Source: JAVBLP01 sp031553505 (GTDB taxonomy: Bacteria; Elusimicrobiota; Endomicrobiia; Endomicrobiales; Endomicrobiaceae). Taken from it: a DNA stretch of 64,000 nucleotides. Location of the stretch: assembly GCA_031553505.1 (NCBI GenBank), contig JAVBLP010000004.1, positions 1 to 64,000 of the forward strand. The letters are read 5' to 3'. Each line of letters begins with the position of its first letter. The stretch's first letter is position 1. Shown in pieces: positions 51,487 to 60,983 of the stretch. The notes beneath the pieces were generated by a model. That model was given only the letters and a program-made list of their open reading frames with translations, was not told where the DNA came from and ran no database searches. A program made the translations under genes and the position numbers.

Positions 51487-52050
51487 TTACAAATGAAACC
51501 TGATGCCGGCGTTTATGCCTAGCTTACTGTAAGAAATATCGCTTGAGCCGCCCGCTTTATAATCTATAGTTCCGTAATATACGCCATACATGGCTTCAAC
51601 CATCAGGCCGAAAGGCAGGTCATACCCTATGCCGAGCGCCCAGTAAGCGCCGCCTTTTGAAGAATCAACTAAATCGGAATCATTATTAAATAAAACATTG
51701 TACCCTATATTGCCTTTCGCGTATAATCCGGAAAGTATAATAGGTATAGGGTTTACCTGAACGGTGGCGTAAACAGGCATAAAACCAATTTTAGCCCCGT
51801 CATTAACATCAAGCTCCCTGTCAAACTGATATTCAAGGCCGCCGCCTACTCTTATCAAATGCAATATAGGGATCATCACTTCGCCTATGGCAGAAAAGCC
51901 GGATTTCATAATATTGTTTGTATCTCCACCGTCTGCTTTATTTTTGATATCACCAAAGGTGTCATATCCTACTTTAAGATTTAATTCTGCCGCAAAAATA
52001 GCGCTTGCCATGAAAACCAGCATAAAAACCGCCAAAACTAATTTTTTCAT
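51487..52050 (-). CDS. Small outer-membrane beta-barrel protein
   Basis: A 187-residue protein with a signal peptide (KKLVLAVFMLVFMASAIFAA). Alternating hydrophobic strands are typical of an eight-stranded barrel (VGGGLEYQF, YAKGNIGYNVLF, AYWALGIGYDL, MVEAMYGVYYGTIDY). The C-terminal strand GINAGIRFHL carries the aromatic near the end that BamA recognises. It resembles generic outer-membrane proteins, with no known specific role. The ATG at 52050 has GGGGGA at the right distance; a TTG just before it is less likely. It has a strong promoter and a strong terminator, so it is a single, probably abundant, gene. Confidence 0.82.
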   Translation of the reverse strand: MKKLVLAVFMLVFMASAIFAAELNLKVGYDTFGDIKNKADGGDTNNIMKSGFSAIGEVMIPILHLIRVGGGLEYQFDRELDVNDGAKIGFMPVYATVQVNPIPIILSGLYAKGNIGYNVLFNNDSDLVDSSKGGAYWALGIGYDLPFGLMVEAMYGVYYGTIDYKAGGSSDISYSKLGINAGIRFHL

Positions 52051-52089
52051 CAAATCCCCCTGCTTTTATTTAACTGCAACTTACGGCTC

Positions 52090-52118
52090 ATTGTATTATT
52101 TAAAATATTGCAAATCAA
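52090..52118 (-). promoter_or_regulatory. Promoter of the outer-membrane protein gene
   Basis: On the minus strand, TTGATT (52113-52118), a 17-base spacer and TACAAT (52090-52095). The leader is about 33 bases long. Confidence 0.7.
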
Positions 52119-52189
52119 CCCGTTCCTTTTGGAATCAAAAAAAAGTATGATATTGCAATAAATAAAAGGATTTACGCGTTAATGCTGAT

Positions 52190-53443
52190 ATGAAAAAAAC
52201 AATTTTAATATTACTGGTTTTTGCGCTTTGCGCGCCTTTAGCTTTCGGCGAAAAAATTAACTGGGAAACTATTGTCCGCCAGACAACTGAAAAAAACCCC
52301 TCAATTAAATCCGCCGAATTAAGGCTTGAAAACGCAAAACAGTCTTACAACCGCTCTTTAAGCGGCTTTATGCCAAGCATATCGCTAAGCGGTTCGGCTT
52401 CACAAAGCGAAAGAGACAAGAACTTTTCAAGAAGTTACTCCTACGGCCTAAACGCGAATCTTTCGATTTTCTCCGGATTTGAAACATATAACGAAGTAAA
52501 ACAGAAATCCGCGGAACTTAAAGCCGCGCAGGCGGACTATGACAGGATTATTTCCGATATTGCCTATGAAACCGCTACGCAATACATAAACCTTATGTGG
52601 GCTTACGAAACCGTCGAACTCTCTAAACATATTAAAGAAAGAAGAACTGAAAACAAGGATATGATACAGCTCAAATATAATTCCGGCAATGTGGATGTCG
52701 GCTCTTTGCGCAGGGTAGAAGCCGACGTTGAGCTTTCATCTTATGATTTGAAAAAAGCCCAAAGATATATTGAAACGGCTTCCGCGGCTTTATTAAAAGC
52801 CATCGGCAGAAGCGATGAAATCACGCTTGAAACCGATGAAAAAATTTTAATAGCCGACAGAAGCCTTTCAACGCCGGATTATGCCGGCATAATAACAAAA
52901 ACGCCTGAATACATGATAGCGCAGCTTGATATAGACATATATAAAGCGCAGTCTTCCAAAGCAAAAGGGCAGTGGTGGCCGGAAGTAAGCATTTCCGGAG
53001 GAGTATCCCGCTATGACAATGAATGGGCGCCGAATAAACAGGGCTGGGACGCGGGACTTTCCCTTTCTTACCCTCTTTTTACCGGCGGCACAAGATACGC
53101 CGATGTGCAGATAGCGGCAAATTTGCTTAAAATTGCCGACCAAAACCTTAAAAATACGACAAACGCGTTAAGAGCGCGCGCGATTTCATACTTTAACAGT
53201 TTAACTGATTCTTTTGAAAACATAACAACAAGGGAGCACTATTTAAGCGCTTCGCAGCTTCAGGCGGAAATATCGCAGAGAAAATACGTAAATGGCTTGA
53301 GCACTTACCAGGACTGGTATTCAATCGAAAATGATTATATAAGTTCGCAAAAAACGCTTTTAGACGCAAAAAAAGCCGCGGCTTTGGAAAAAGCGGCATG
53401 GCATAATTTTAAAGGCGACGGTTTTATAGACCCTGGCAAATAA
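52190..53443 (+). CDS. TolC-family outer-membrane efflux protein
   Basis: A 417-residue TolC-like protein with a signal peptide (ILILLVFALCAPLAFG). It shows the two-fold repeat of the family: long helical stretches (KSAELRLENAKQSYNRSLSG and QLQAEISQRKYVNGLS) and barrel strands (SYGLNANLSIFSGFE, AGLSLSYPLFTGG). It forms the outer-membrane channel of a tripartite pump. It is the first gene of a plus-strand run with the adaptor and the MacB-type ABC transporter. The ribosome site is weak (AAGGA, about 21 bases from the ATG). Confidence 0.92.
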   Translation: MKKTILILLVFALCAPLAFGEKINWETIVRQTTEKNPSIKSAELRLENAKQSYNRSLSGFMPSISLSGSASQSERDKNFSRSYSYGLNANLSIFSGFETYNEVKQKSAELKAAQADYDRIISDIAYETATQYINLMWAYETVELSKHIKERRTENKDMIQLKYNSGNVDVGSLRRVEADVELSSYDLKKAQRYIETASAALLKAIGRSDEITLETDEKILIADRSLSTPDYAGIITKTPEYMIAQLDIDIYKAQSSKAKGQWWPEVSISGGVSRYDNEWAPNKQGWDAGLSLSYPLFTGGTRYADVQIAANLLKIADQNLKNTTNALRARAISYFNSLTDSFENITTREHYLSASQLQAEISQRKYVNGLSTYQDWYSIENDYISSQKTLLDAKKAAALEKAAWHNFKGDGFIDPGK

Positions 53444-53482
53444 AATAAATTACATATAGCCCGGCCGGGCAAGAGGAACATT

Positions 53483-54406
53483 ATGAAAAAAATTTTTATT
53501 ATCGCAGCAATCGTGATAGCCGCCGCAATAGCCGCGTTTTTTATTTTCAAGCCTTCAAAACAAGCGATAGATAAGGAAGCGCATCTTGAACAAAGAGATC
53601 TGCATGTAGAATTCAGGGAAACTGGCGAGGTGCGCCCCAGAAACAGGCTGGAAATAAAACCGCCTTTCGCGGGCAGGATTGAAGAAATTTTAGTTGAAGA
53701 AGGCGATAAAGTCAAAAAAGGGCAGGTTATAGTTTGGATGAGCTCAAGCGAACGCGCCGCGATGACGGACGCCGCAAGGGCGATAAGCGAAGCGGATTTT
53801 GAAAAATGGAAAAACATATATAAGCCCACGCCGATAGTCGCGCCAATGGACGGCTTTATCATTTTACGCAGCAATGAGCCCGGCCAAACGATAACGGCGG
53901 CGGACGCGATACTTGTCATGGCGGACGATTTAATCGTGGAAGCAAATATAGACGAAACGGATTTAAGATATATAAAAATCGGCGATAAGCTGGATATGTA
54001 CCTTGACGCTTACCCGGACGAAACTTTTACTGGAACGGTTGAACACATAGCTTATGAATCAACCGTAGTAAGCAATGTCACCGTTTACACTATTAAGATA
54101 AGGCCCGATAAAAAACCGAAAGTTTTCCGCGCGGGAATGACTGCGACAATCACCGTGACCGCGGAATCTAAAAAAGACGCATGGTCAATACCCAACAACT
54201 TTATAACCGAACGCGGCGGCAAGAAAACCGTAATCATCAAAATAAGCAAAAACGGCAATACCGTTTTTGAAACAAGAAATATAACAACAGGCGTAACGGA
54301 CGGAAGATATACAGAAATTCTCTCCGGTTTAAAAGAGGGCGAAACAGCTGTCACAATGAAAGAACAATCGAAGGAAAAAGCCAAATCGTTTATGAGCAGG
54401 CCTTAA
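53483..54406 (+). CDS. macA: MacA/HlyD-type periplasmic adaptor with short hairpin
   Basis: A 307-residue membrane fusion protein. One N-terminal membrane helix (IIAAIVIAAAIAAFFIF) is followed by a lipoyl half (IEEILVEEGDKVKKGQVIV), a very short helical segment, the second lipoyl half (PIVAPMDGFIILRSNEPGQ) and beta-barrel and membrane-proximal domains. The helical hairpin that normally contacts TolC is only about 28 residues long, where MacA has around 75-100. It may therefore dock differently. It lies between tolC and macB and should link MacB to the outer membrane. Confidence 0.88.
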   Translation: MKKIFIIAAIVIAAAIAAFFIFKPSKQAIDKEAHLEQRDLHVEFRETGEVRPRNRLEIKPPFAGRIEEILVEEGDKVKKGQVIVWMSSSERAAMTDAARAISEADFEKWKNIYKPTPIVAPMDGFIILRSNEPGQTITAADAILVMADDLIVEANIDETDLRYIKIGDKLDMYLDAYPDETFTGTVEHIAYESTVVSNVTVYTIKIRPDKKPKVFRAGMTATITVTAESKKDAWSIPNNFITERGGKKTVIIKISKNGNTVFETRNITTGVTDGRYTEILSGLKEGETAVTMKEQSKEKAKSFMSRP

Positions 54407-54450
54407 ACGGCAAGTAAAAATTAATAAGTAATAATTTACAAATTCAAATC

Positions 54451-54493
54451 CTTTGTTTGTCACCCCCGAATGTCGTAATCGGGGGTCTGCCGT
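54451..54493 (-). repeat. REP-like palindrome between macA and macB
   Basis: CACCCCCGA and TCGGGGGTC form an imperfect palindrome with a TGACAAACAAAG flank on the minus strand. It is a relative of the third repeat at 6692-6810, including the AT-rich flank (TTATTACTTATTAA). It lies inside the efflux run, in a 116-base gap. Confidence 0.55.
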
Positions 54494-54522
54494 AAAAAAC
54501 AATTTGTCACAAAGGCAAAAAT

Positions 54523-56487
54523 ATGAAAGTAATAGAACTAAAAGGCCTGAAAAAAACATACCATCTTGAAAAACTGGACGTTCCGGTTTTACACGGGATA
54601 GATTTAGATATTGTGCAGGGCGAATTTGTCGCGATAATGGGCCCTTCCGGAAGCGGAAAATCCACGCTTTTAAATATTTTAGGGCTTCTTGATAAGCCAA
54701 GCGAAGGTTCTTTCAAACTTGCGGGCATAGAAATTTCCAAATATTCGGATGACGAGCTTGCGGCGCTCAGAAACCATTATTTAGGGTTTATTTTCCAACA
54801 GTTTAACCTTTTATCAAAACTTACGGCTTTGGAAAACGTTTCACTGCCCGTGATATACGCAAATTCAAAAGACGAAAAACACCATGAAGACCCTAAAAAA
54901 CTTTTAAATCTTGTTGGGCTGTCAGACAGGATGGACCACCGCCCTAATGAGCTTTCCGGAGGGCAGCAGCAAAGGGTAGCCATCGCGCGTTCGCTTATCA
55001 ATAAGCCTCTGATCATATTTGCCGATGAACCGACAGGAAACCTCGACACTAAATCCACAAAAGAAATTATCCAAATCCTTAAAGATTTAAATGACTCCGG
55101 CATAACCATAGTAATGGTTACGCATGAGCCGGAACTGACCGCTTACGCTACAAGGACGATAAAAGTTAAAGACGGGCTTATAATTTCAGACGAAAAATCC
55201 AAAGAGGACACAAACGGCAAAAAGCAGCGCCAGGCGCAGACTTTTAAACATAAAGCTTTTTCCTTTTCAAGAATAAAAGATTATTTTGTGCAGGCATCAA
55301 GGGCTTTGGTCGGCAACAAAATGCGTTCGGTGCTTTCGATACTCGGCGTTATGATAGGGGTAGCGAGTTTAATTTCGATGCTCGCTGTAGGCACGGGCGC
55401 GCAAAAAGCCATACAAGACCAGGTATCAAGCCTCGGCTCAAATCTTTTAATGGTAATGCCGGGCGCTTCGCAAAGGGGCGGCATCTCTTCCGAAAGCGGC
55501 GCGAGGATGAGATTTTACCATGATGATATAGATGATTTAAAAAAGAATGTTTCCGGAATATCCGGCATAACGGGATACGCCAACGGCAGGGCGCAGGTAG
55601 TGGCTAACGGTAAAAATTACAACACGCGCCTTGAAGGCGTATCCGTTGATTACGCCGAAATGAGAAATTCGCAGCCTTCAAGCGGAAGGTTTTTTACCGA
55701 AAAAGAAAACCTTGAAAAGAAAAGGGTTGTGCTTCTCGGCAAAACAGTAGTAAAAGAAATTTACGGCAATACGGAGTTTAACCCGATAGGCGAATATATA
55801 AAAATTAACAGGCTGGATTTTCAGGTGATAGGCGTTTTGCCGGCAAAAGGATCAAGCGGTTTCAGGGATGAAGATGATAAAATAACGATACCTTTAAATA
55901 CTTCAATGTACAGGGTAATCGGAACGGATTATTTAAACAGCATGGATGTGCAGGTTAAAGACAACGCGGACATGCAGGAAGTTATTGACGGCATAACGCA
56001 AAGGCTGCTTTTTACGCACAGGTTTAAACCTTCCGATGTTGATGCCGTAAGGGTGCGAAACATGGCTGAAATACAGGAAACGATGTCATCAATGGCATCG
56101 GCTTTTTCACTTCTTTTGGGCTCGATAGCGTTTATCAGCCTTTTGGTCGGCGGCATCGGCATTATGAACATTATGTTTGTTTCCGTTTCCGAACGCACAA
56201 AAGAGATAGGTTTAAGAAAAGCCATAGGCGCTAATAACGCAGATATTCTTTTCCAGTTTATAATAGAATCAATTTTTGTCTGCTGCGCCGGAGGAGTGAT
56301 AGGCATTATGTTTGGCGCGGGCGTTTCTATGGTTATAAGCAAAGTTGCCGGATGGACAACTTCGATAACGCCTTTTTCAGTAGGCTTAGCATTCTGTTTT
56401 TCAGCCGTTACTGGTTTAGTTTTCGGCGTGTGGCCCGCAAGAAAAGCATCGCTGTTAAACCCGATAGACGCTTTGAGGCACGATTAA
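54523..56487 (+). CDS. macB: MacB-type ABC transporter (ATPase and permease in one protein)
   Basis: A 654-residue mechanotransmission ABC transporter. The N-terminal ATPase carries GPSGSGKST (Walker A), LSGGQQQRVAIARSL (signature) and IIFADEPTGNLD (Walker B). A linker of about 35 residues leads to the permease part: one membrane helix near residue 275, a large periplasmic domain, and three C-terminal helices with GGIGIMNIMFVSVSERTKEI, the FtsX/MacB signature. The length equals that of MacB. It pumps substrates from the periplasm through the TolC-like channel, such as macrolides, peptides or lipoproteins; the actual cargo is unknown. Confidence 0.92.
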   Translation: MKVIELKGLKKTYHLEKLDVPVLHGIDLDIVQGEFVAIMGPSGSGKSTLLNILGLLDKPSEGSFKLAGIEISKYSDDELAALRNHYLGFIFQQFNLLSKLTALENVSLPVIYANSKDEKHHEDPKKLLNLVGLSDRMDHRPNELSGGQQQRVAIARSLINKPLIIFADEPTGNLDTKSTKEIIQILKDLNDSGITIVMVTHEPELTAYATRTIKVKDGLIISDEKSKEDTNGKKQRQAQTFKHKAFSFSRIKDYFVQASRALVGNKMRSVLSILGVMIGVASLISMLAVGTGAQKAIQDQVSSLGSNLLMVMPGASQRGGISSESGARMRFYHDDIDDLKKNVSGISGITGYANGRAQVVANGKNYNTRLEGVSVDYAEMRNSQPSSGRFFTEKENLEKKRVVLLGKTVVKEIYGNTEFNPIGEYIKINRLDFQVIGVLPAKGSSGFRDEDDKITIPLNTSMYRVIGTDYLNSMDVQVKDNADMQEVIDGITQRLLFTHRFKPSDVDAVRVRNMAEIQETMSSMASAFSLLLGSIAFISLLVGGIGIMNIMFVSVSERTKEIGLRKAIGANNADILFQFIIESIFVCCAGGVIGIMFGAGVSMVISKVAGWTTSITPFSVGLAFCFSAVTGLVFGVWPARKASLLNPIDALRHD

Positions 56488-56501
56488 TATTTGGAGAAAT
56501 A

Positions 56502-57026
56502 GTGAAAAGTTTTTTTCTGCCGTTTTTTACAATTTTTCTGTTATTATTTGCCGTTGCCGGTATTTATGCTTCGATCCGCATACAGAAAGATAAATTAATT
56601 TTTACATGCCCTTTGGATAATACTGAAACCGTATACAAAAACTCCAAAAACCCCGCTGATTTTCAATACTTAAGCTCTGCCGGCACAATGGGCTTCAGGT
56701 TAGAGCAGCTTAACGAATTCGGATATGAGTACGCGGATTTTTCTTTTGATAAAACGCTTTTCTGCAAAAAACACAGCCCGGACGAAAAAGAAAGATGCTT
56801 TATTCTGAATGTTAAGAAAAAAAACGGCAGCAACGTAAAAACAAGGCTTGATTATCATCACAACCTTGCGCTTTTAAGCCCTTCCGGCACAACCGTCAAA
56901 GACAGGATGGAATACATATCAAGAACACTTATAGTGCTTGTTAATTTTCTCGAACAAAATACAGGAAACCCGAAACCTCTTAAAACAAATGACCCTTTCA
57001 TAAAAACTTTTCTTGGGCTGCAGTAA
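56502..57026 (+). CDS. Small membrane-anchored protein of unknown function
   Basis: A 174-residue protein not recognised as a known family. An N-terminal membrane helix (FFLPFFTIFLLLFAVAGIY) leads to a soluble domain of about 140 residues with four cysteines (FTCPLDN, FCKKHSP, RCF) that could form a disulfide or metal site. The start is a GTG with GGAG 5 bases upstream; a longer open frame runs back into macB but lacks a ribosome site. It follows macB by 14 bases and is probably part of the same operon. Confidence 0.72.
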   Translation: MKSFFLPFFTIFLLLFAVAGIYASIRIQKDKLIFTCPLDNTETVYKNSKNPADFQYLSSAGTMGFRLEQLNEFGYEYADFSFDKTLFCKKHSPDEKERCFILNVKKKNGSNVKTRLDYHHNLALLSPSGTTVKDRMEYISRTLIVLVNFLEQNTGNPKPLKTNDPFIKTFLGLQ

Positions 57027-57035
57027 ACGCCCGTT

Positions 57036-57063
57036 TTGCACTTAACTTCTAAAAATGTATAAT
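57036..57063 (+). promoter_or_regulatory. Promoter of the HEAT-repeat lipoprotein gene
   Basis: TTGCAC (57036-57041), a 16-base spacer and TATAAT (57058-57063), followed by a short leader with AAAGGAG before the GTG start. The gene can therefore be expressed apart from the efflux cluster. Confidence 0.65.
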
Positions 57064-57096
57064 TATCGCATTATTTATTTTTAAAGGAGATTTAAA

Positions 57097-57801
57097 GTGA
57101 ACAAAATTCTTTCGTTTGCAGTAATGTTCGGTTTGTTTTTTGCGGTTTTAAGCGGATGCGCGACTGACGGCACAAACAGCGAAGCAGGAAACTACGCGGC
57201 AACTACGGCAGGCTCCATGGCTGCGGAATCAAGCACCATTGCGGCTTTGATGTCAAAGTTAAACAGCGACAACGCTTTGGTCCGCATGGGCGCGGTTAAA
57301 GCGATAGGCCAGCTTGGGGGAGCAGGCGTTCAGGCGGTGCCGGCTTTGATACCGATGTTGCAGAGTTCGGATGCCAATGTCCGCGCGAACGTAGCTTTTA
57401 CTTTGGGACAGATAGGCCCTAAAGCAAATGCGGCAATTCCAGGTTTGGTAAGCATGATATCGGATAAAGACTCTAAAGCGCAGAGAAACGCCGTAGAGGC
57501 GATTGCGAAAATCGGAGGAGCGAACGTTCCTTCATTATTAGTGCCGCTTTTAATAGACATAAACCCTACAGTACAAACTTCCGCGATGGAACTGCTTGCT
57601 GATTTTGGGCCGGCTTCAAAAGAAGCGATTCCTACGCTGGTTTCTCTAGCTAAAGGAAATAAAAATTTAAGAGATATGGCTTTTGACACATTGGTAAAAA
57701 TCGGCCCGGATTCCGTTACGGCAATTACGGCACTTTTAGCCAACTCTGATACGGACATTGTTACAAAAGCAACGCAAGCTTTGTCATTATTAAAGAAATA
57801 A
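57097..57801 (+). CDS. HEAT-repeat lipoprotein
   Basis: A 234-residue protein that starts at GTG with AAAGGAG upstream. The signal peptide ends in a lipobox (VLSGC), so it is a lipid-anchored envelope protein. The rest is made of about five HEAT/PBS-lyase-type repeats of roughly 30 residues with the consensus GAVKAIGQLGGAGVQAVPAL. These form a superhelix for binding proteins. No enzyme motif is present. The partner is unknown. A strong terminator follows. Confidence 0.87.
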   Translation: MNKILSFAVMFGLFFAVLSGCATDGTNSEAGNYAATTAGSMAAESSTIAALMSKLNSDNALVRMGAVKAIGQLGGAGVQAVPALIPMLQSSDANVRANVAFTLGQIGPKANAAIPGLVSMISDKDSKAQRNAVEAIAKIGGANVPSLLVPLLIDINPTVQTSAMELLADFGPASKEAIPTLVSLAKGNKNLRDMAFDTLVKIGPDSVTAITALLANSDTDIVTKATQALSLLKK

Positions 57802-57815
57802 TCTATCACATAATA

Positions 57816-57853
57816 AAAAGGCTGCCTTTTTTAAAGGCAGCCTTTTCTTTTTT
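57816..57853 (+). terminator. Rho-independent terminator after the lipoprotein gene
   Basis: A perfect 14-bp stem (AAAAGGCTGCCTTT at 57816-57829 with its complement at 57833-57846) ends in CTTTTTT. It also works in the opposite direction for the convergent autotransporter gene. Confidence 0.88.
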
Positions 57854-57880
57854 GAAAATTTTTACCCCGCCGCATTCCGG

Positions 57881-60800
57881 TTATTTCCCGAAAGCATAGC
57901 TTAAACCCGCGCTGAAATTTACTTCGCCGACACTGCCGCCAGCCCATACCGCTGACCTGACGTAAACGTCAAAATTCTTAGCGGCGTTAAAGCTTACATC
58001 CCCTGAAAAATTTGCCGCGCTGCTGCCTAAAACGGCGCTTCTTGACAAGAAAATGTCATCTGTGTTTTCAAATTTTGCTTCAACTTCCGTGTAATCGTCA
58101 GACATTAAATAATGAAATTCCGCCCCTACATTCCACTTAAATTTTTCTTTCATAAAGCCGCCGCCAACTCCCGCTCCAATGCGCATAGCGCCGGTATATA
58201 CTTTGCCGCTGTTATAATCAATGTTCATGGATTGGGCGCCGTTTTCTTTAAAGGAACCGTAATTAACTATTTTCTGGTCAAAACCCAAATAAGGGCGCAG
58301 GTTAAGCTTATTATCCGCGGCAAGCCCGTACTTAAGCGCCGCCTCAACATTTATATCTATACTTGAACCGCCAAAAGAACCTTCAGCGGTACGCTGTTCC
58401 ATTCCGGAAATATTTATTTTTCTTCTTGTTTCATACGTTTGCCCGCCGCCGCCTAAAAGCGCTTTAACTTCAAATTTAGGCCTTATATAGCCGGCATAAA
58501 GGCCGGCGGTATACGAATTGATAGTACCTTCACTCGCCCCTGCTTCAACGCTGTGATTTTTATACTGCCCGTAAAGGCCCATTGTAAAATCATCGATCCC
58601 TGAAGCAAAATCGCACCCGAAAACCGCCCCGAAAGAATTATCCTTAAACTTATAAGGGGAATTACCATCGGCGTCAACAGAACTGTAATTGCCTGCCGCT
58701 TCCGCCCAGATGCCGGTGCCTGTTTTATAACGGTCAGCGGATATATTGTGGAATACGCCCAACCTCGGCGTTTCCATGCTTTCCGCCATGACAATGTTTG
58801 AAACAAAATGAGGGGAAACTTCCAAAAGTGCATCGCGTTTTTCCTGATCAGAAGGCAGATTTTTAAGATGCGTGATAACATTGGATAAATCCCCCGTTGA
58901 TAAACCCGAAAGATAATCCAGCATAACTGCCGCCTGTTTGCCGTTAAAAGAAAGTCCGGGAGTTGACGCCAAATCGCTTACCGATATGCCGTTTACTATT
59001 ATGTACACTTTATATGGGTCTGTAATATAGTCCGGGATGCAGCTCAATGCCGCGTCATCTATTAAAACATGATCAAAAAATGTAGTAATCATATCGCCGC
59101 TTTCAATAACTTCAATGGCAAAATTATCGTATGTCCCTACATTTGTAAAAACGCTCAAAGTCCCGGCAAGCGTAACCGATGACGCGCTTATTGCGTCTTT
59201 TTCTCCCTGCTGCTCGTCAATCCTGACTTTTAAAACGCTGCCGGCATCCATCACAAACTCGCCTTTGATGTCCGCCGTAGCAAAACCGGAGCGCTGGCTG
59301 AAATCAAGAGTTGCGTTTGTAAGATATAAATTTCTTACGGCAAATGTCGTGCTTACCATGACATTAGTCACCCCGCCGTTTAAAATAAGGTCGCCCGTGC
59401 CGGTATTTCCCGGAGAATTTAACAGCCTTACATCATTATAAAAATTCAAAGTCCCTTCACCGTTTTTAGTAAAAATATTGTTCCCCGGATTATCGGAAAC
59501 AATCCGGTCATAAACATCTATAGTTGTACCGCTATCCAGGTTAAAGTTTACGCGCGAGTTGCCATACAAGCTTATAGCGCTTGAAATCCCTCCCGCGGTA
59601 TTACCTTGGAAAATGCCGGGATTGTTTGTATCGGTCTGGTTAAAATTTAACACTGCGAGGCGCGAATCAGAATCCCCTGTAAGATAAACCGCGCCGCCCT
59701 GTCCGCTGGCAACGGAATTATTGATAAATTGCCCGTTATTTACGGTAACTTCCGCATTGCCCCTTATAGCTATTGCCCCGCCGTGCCCGCCTGTATTCAT
59801 TGTTTGATTGCCTTCAAATATAACGCTGTCATAAAATACGAGCGTTGCTTTTCCGATTGTGTTTGCCTGTATATTTATGGCTCCGCCGTGCCCGCCCCAG
59901 CCGTCAGCCACGCTTGAGCTGAATGCCACCTGCCCGTAAAATTCAACGAAGGCGTCACCACCGGAAGTGCCTATATGCAAAGCTCCGCCGTTGATAGTTC
60001 CCGCCCCAAGCGTAAGCGCTCCGTTTGAGGTAAAATCCGTTTTATCACTATTGCGCGTAAGCGAAGAACCGAAAACCATGTGCAAGTTATTGCCGGCTGT
60101 GCCCGCCGCCGCGGAAATCGCGCCGCCGTTGCCGAGTGATTTATTGCCGCTAAACACATTTATCCCGTAAAAACCCGCAACTTTGGTTCCGCTTCCGGCA
60201 ATATTTACCGCGCCGCCCGTACCGCTGCTCAAATTATTTATAAATGAAGCATTATCATAAAATACCAATGTCTGCGAGCCTTGCCTTACATCCATTAAAA
60301 TTGCTCCGCCGCCGCTTTTTGATAAATTTGAATCAAACAAAGTGGCGCCGTAAAAATCTACAATTGTATTAGCGGCATTTTGATTAAAAAGCTGCATGGC
60401 TCCGCCGCTTCCGGTAGGCGCCGCATTATATCTGAAAACCGTGGAGTCCGTATCGCGCGTGGCAAGAGTTCCAAAGTGAATTTCTTTAATATCCTGCCCT
60501 GCAAGGCCTCCCCCGTGAAAGTTTGCTCCCGAGCTGCTAAACTCGATAATAGTCACACCGGTAAAATACAGGTTTCCTGCGGAAGGCCCTACATAAACGG
60601 CTCCTCCGTTTGCTGAAGCTTTTCCGCTTCTTAACGTTAAATTATCAACTGTTACATTTCCGGCAGTGCCCAGATTTAAAATGATATAAGCACTGTTACC
60701 GCTGATGTAATTACCGTTGCCTGTTATGTTTATTGCATTTGTGGATTTACTGTAAGGCGAGTAAGTAAGCGTAAAACTGCTTACGATGTTGATATCTCCT

Positions 60801-60928
60801 CCTGACTGCCATACGGGCTGAAAACCAGTTGTGCTTGAAACATCTACCGCGTACGAATATGAAAATGAAAATACCGCTGCCGTAAGCATTAAGACACATC
60901 TGACAACTCTAAGGCTGCGTAGTGACAT
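57881..60928 (-). CDS. Autotransporter with Pmp-repeat passenger and C-terminal barrel
   Basis: A 1,015-residue protein. The signal peptide (CVLMLTAAVFSFSYSYA) is followed by a passenger with Pmp-type repeats (GGAVY, GGAIS, GGALH and FxxN motifs, about residues 95-430). A second beta-helix region follows, then a barrel from about residue 735 (TGIWAEAAGNY, TMGLYGQYKN, YTAGLYAGYIRPKFEVKA) ending in NFSAGLSYAF. The barrel shares the phrase TYETRR with the 16011-19238 protein (SYEARR), so both belong to one paralogous family. GGGAGGAG precedes the ATG. It begins 55 bases after bioA with no obvious promoter and may be read through from it. Confidence 0.88.
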   Translation of the reverse strand: MSLRSLRVVRCVLMLTAAVFSFSYSYAVDVSSTTGFQPVWQSGGDINIVSSFTLTYSPYSKSTNAINITGNGNYISGNSAYIILNLGTAGNVTVDNLTLRSGKASANGGAVYVGPSAGNLYFTGVTIIEFSSSGANFHGGGLAGQDIKEIHFGTLATRDTDSTVFRYNAAPTGSGGAMQLFNQNAANTIVDFYGATLFDSNLSKSGGGAILMDVRQGSQTLVFYDNASFINNLSSGTGGAVNIAGSGTKVAGFYGINVFSGNKSLGNGGAISAAAGTAGNNLHMVFGSSLTRNSDKTDFTSNGALTLGAGTINGGALHIGTSGGDAFVEFYGQVAFSSSVADGWGGHGGAINIQANTIGKATLVFYDSVIFEGNQTMNTGGHGGAIAIRGNAEVTVNNGQFINNSVASGQGGAVYLTGDSDSRLAVLNFNQTDTNNPGIFQGNTAGGISSAISLYGNSRVNFNLDSGTTIDVYDRIVSDNPGNNIFTKNGEGTLNFYNDVRLLNSPGNTGTGDLILNGGVTNVMVSTTFAVRNLYLTNATLDFSQRSGFATADIKGEFVMDAGSVLKVRIDEQQGEKDAISASSVTLAGTLSVFTNVGTYDNFAIEVIESGDMITTFFDHVLIDDAALSCIPDYITDPYKVYIIVNGISVSDLASTPGLSFNGKQAAVMLDYLSGLSTGDLSNVITHLKNLPSDQEKRDALLEVSPHFVSNIVMAESMETPRLGVFHNISADRYKTGTGIWAEAAGNYSSVDADGNSPYKFKDNSFGAVFGCDFASGIDDFTMGLYGQYKNHSVEAGASEGTINSYTAGLYAGYIRPKFEVKALLGGGGQTYETRRKINISGMEQRTAEGSFGGSSIDINVEAALKYGLAADNKLNLRPYLGFDQKIVNYGSFKENGAQSMNIDYNSGKVYTGAMRIGAGVGGGFMKEKFKWNVGAEFHYLMSDDYTEVEAKFENTDDIFLSRSAVLGSSAANFSGDVSFNAAKNFDVYVRSAVWAGGSVGEVNFSAGLSYAFGK

Positions 60929-60983
60929 GTCTCCTCCCTTGTTGTAATGCGGCTTTAGCCGTGTATTTTGTACATCCTGCTTT

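Noticed and set aside
56352..56501. Upstream extension of the small membrane protein gene into macB
   Set aside because: The extra codons overlap macB in another frame and lack a ribosome site; the GTG at 56502 has GGAG 5 bases upstream.
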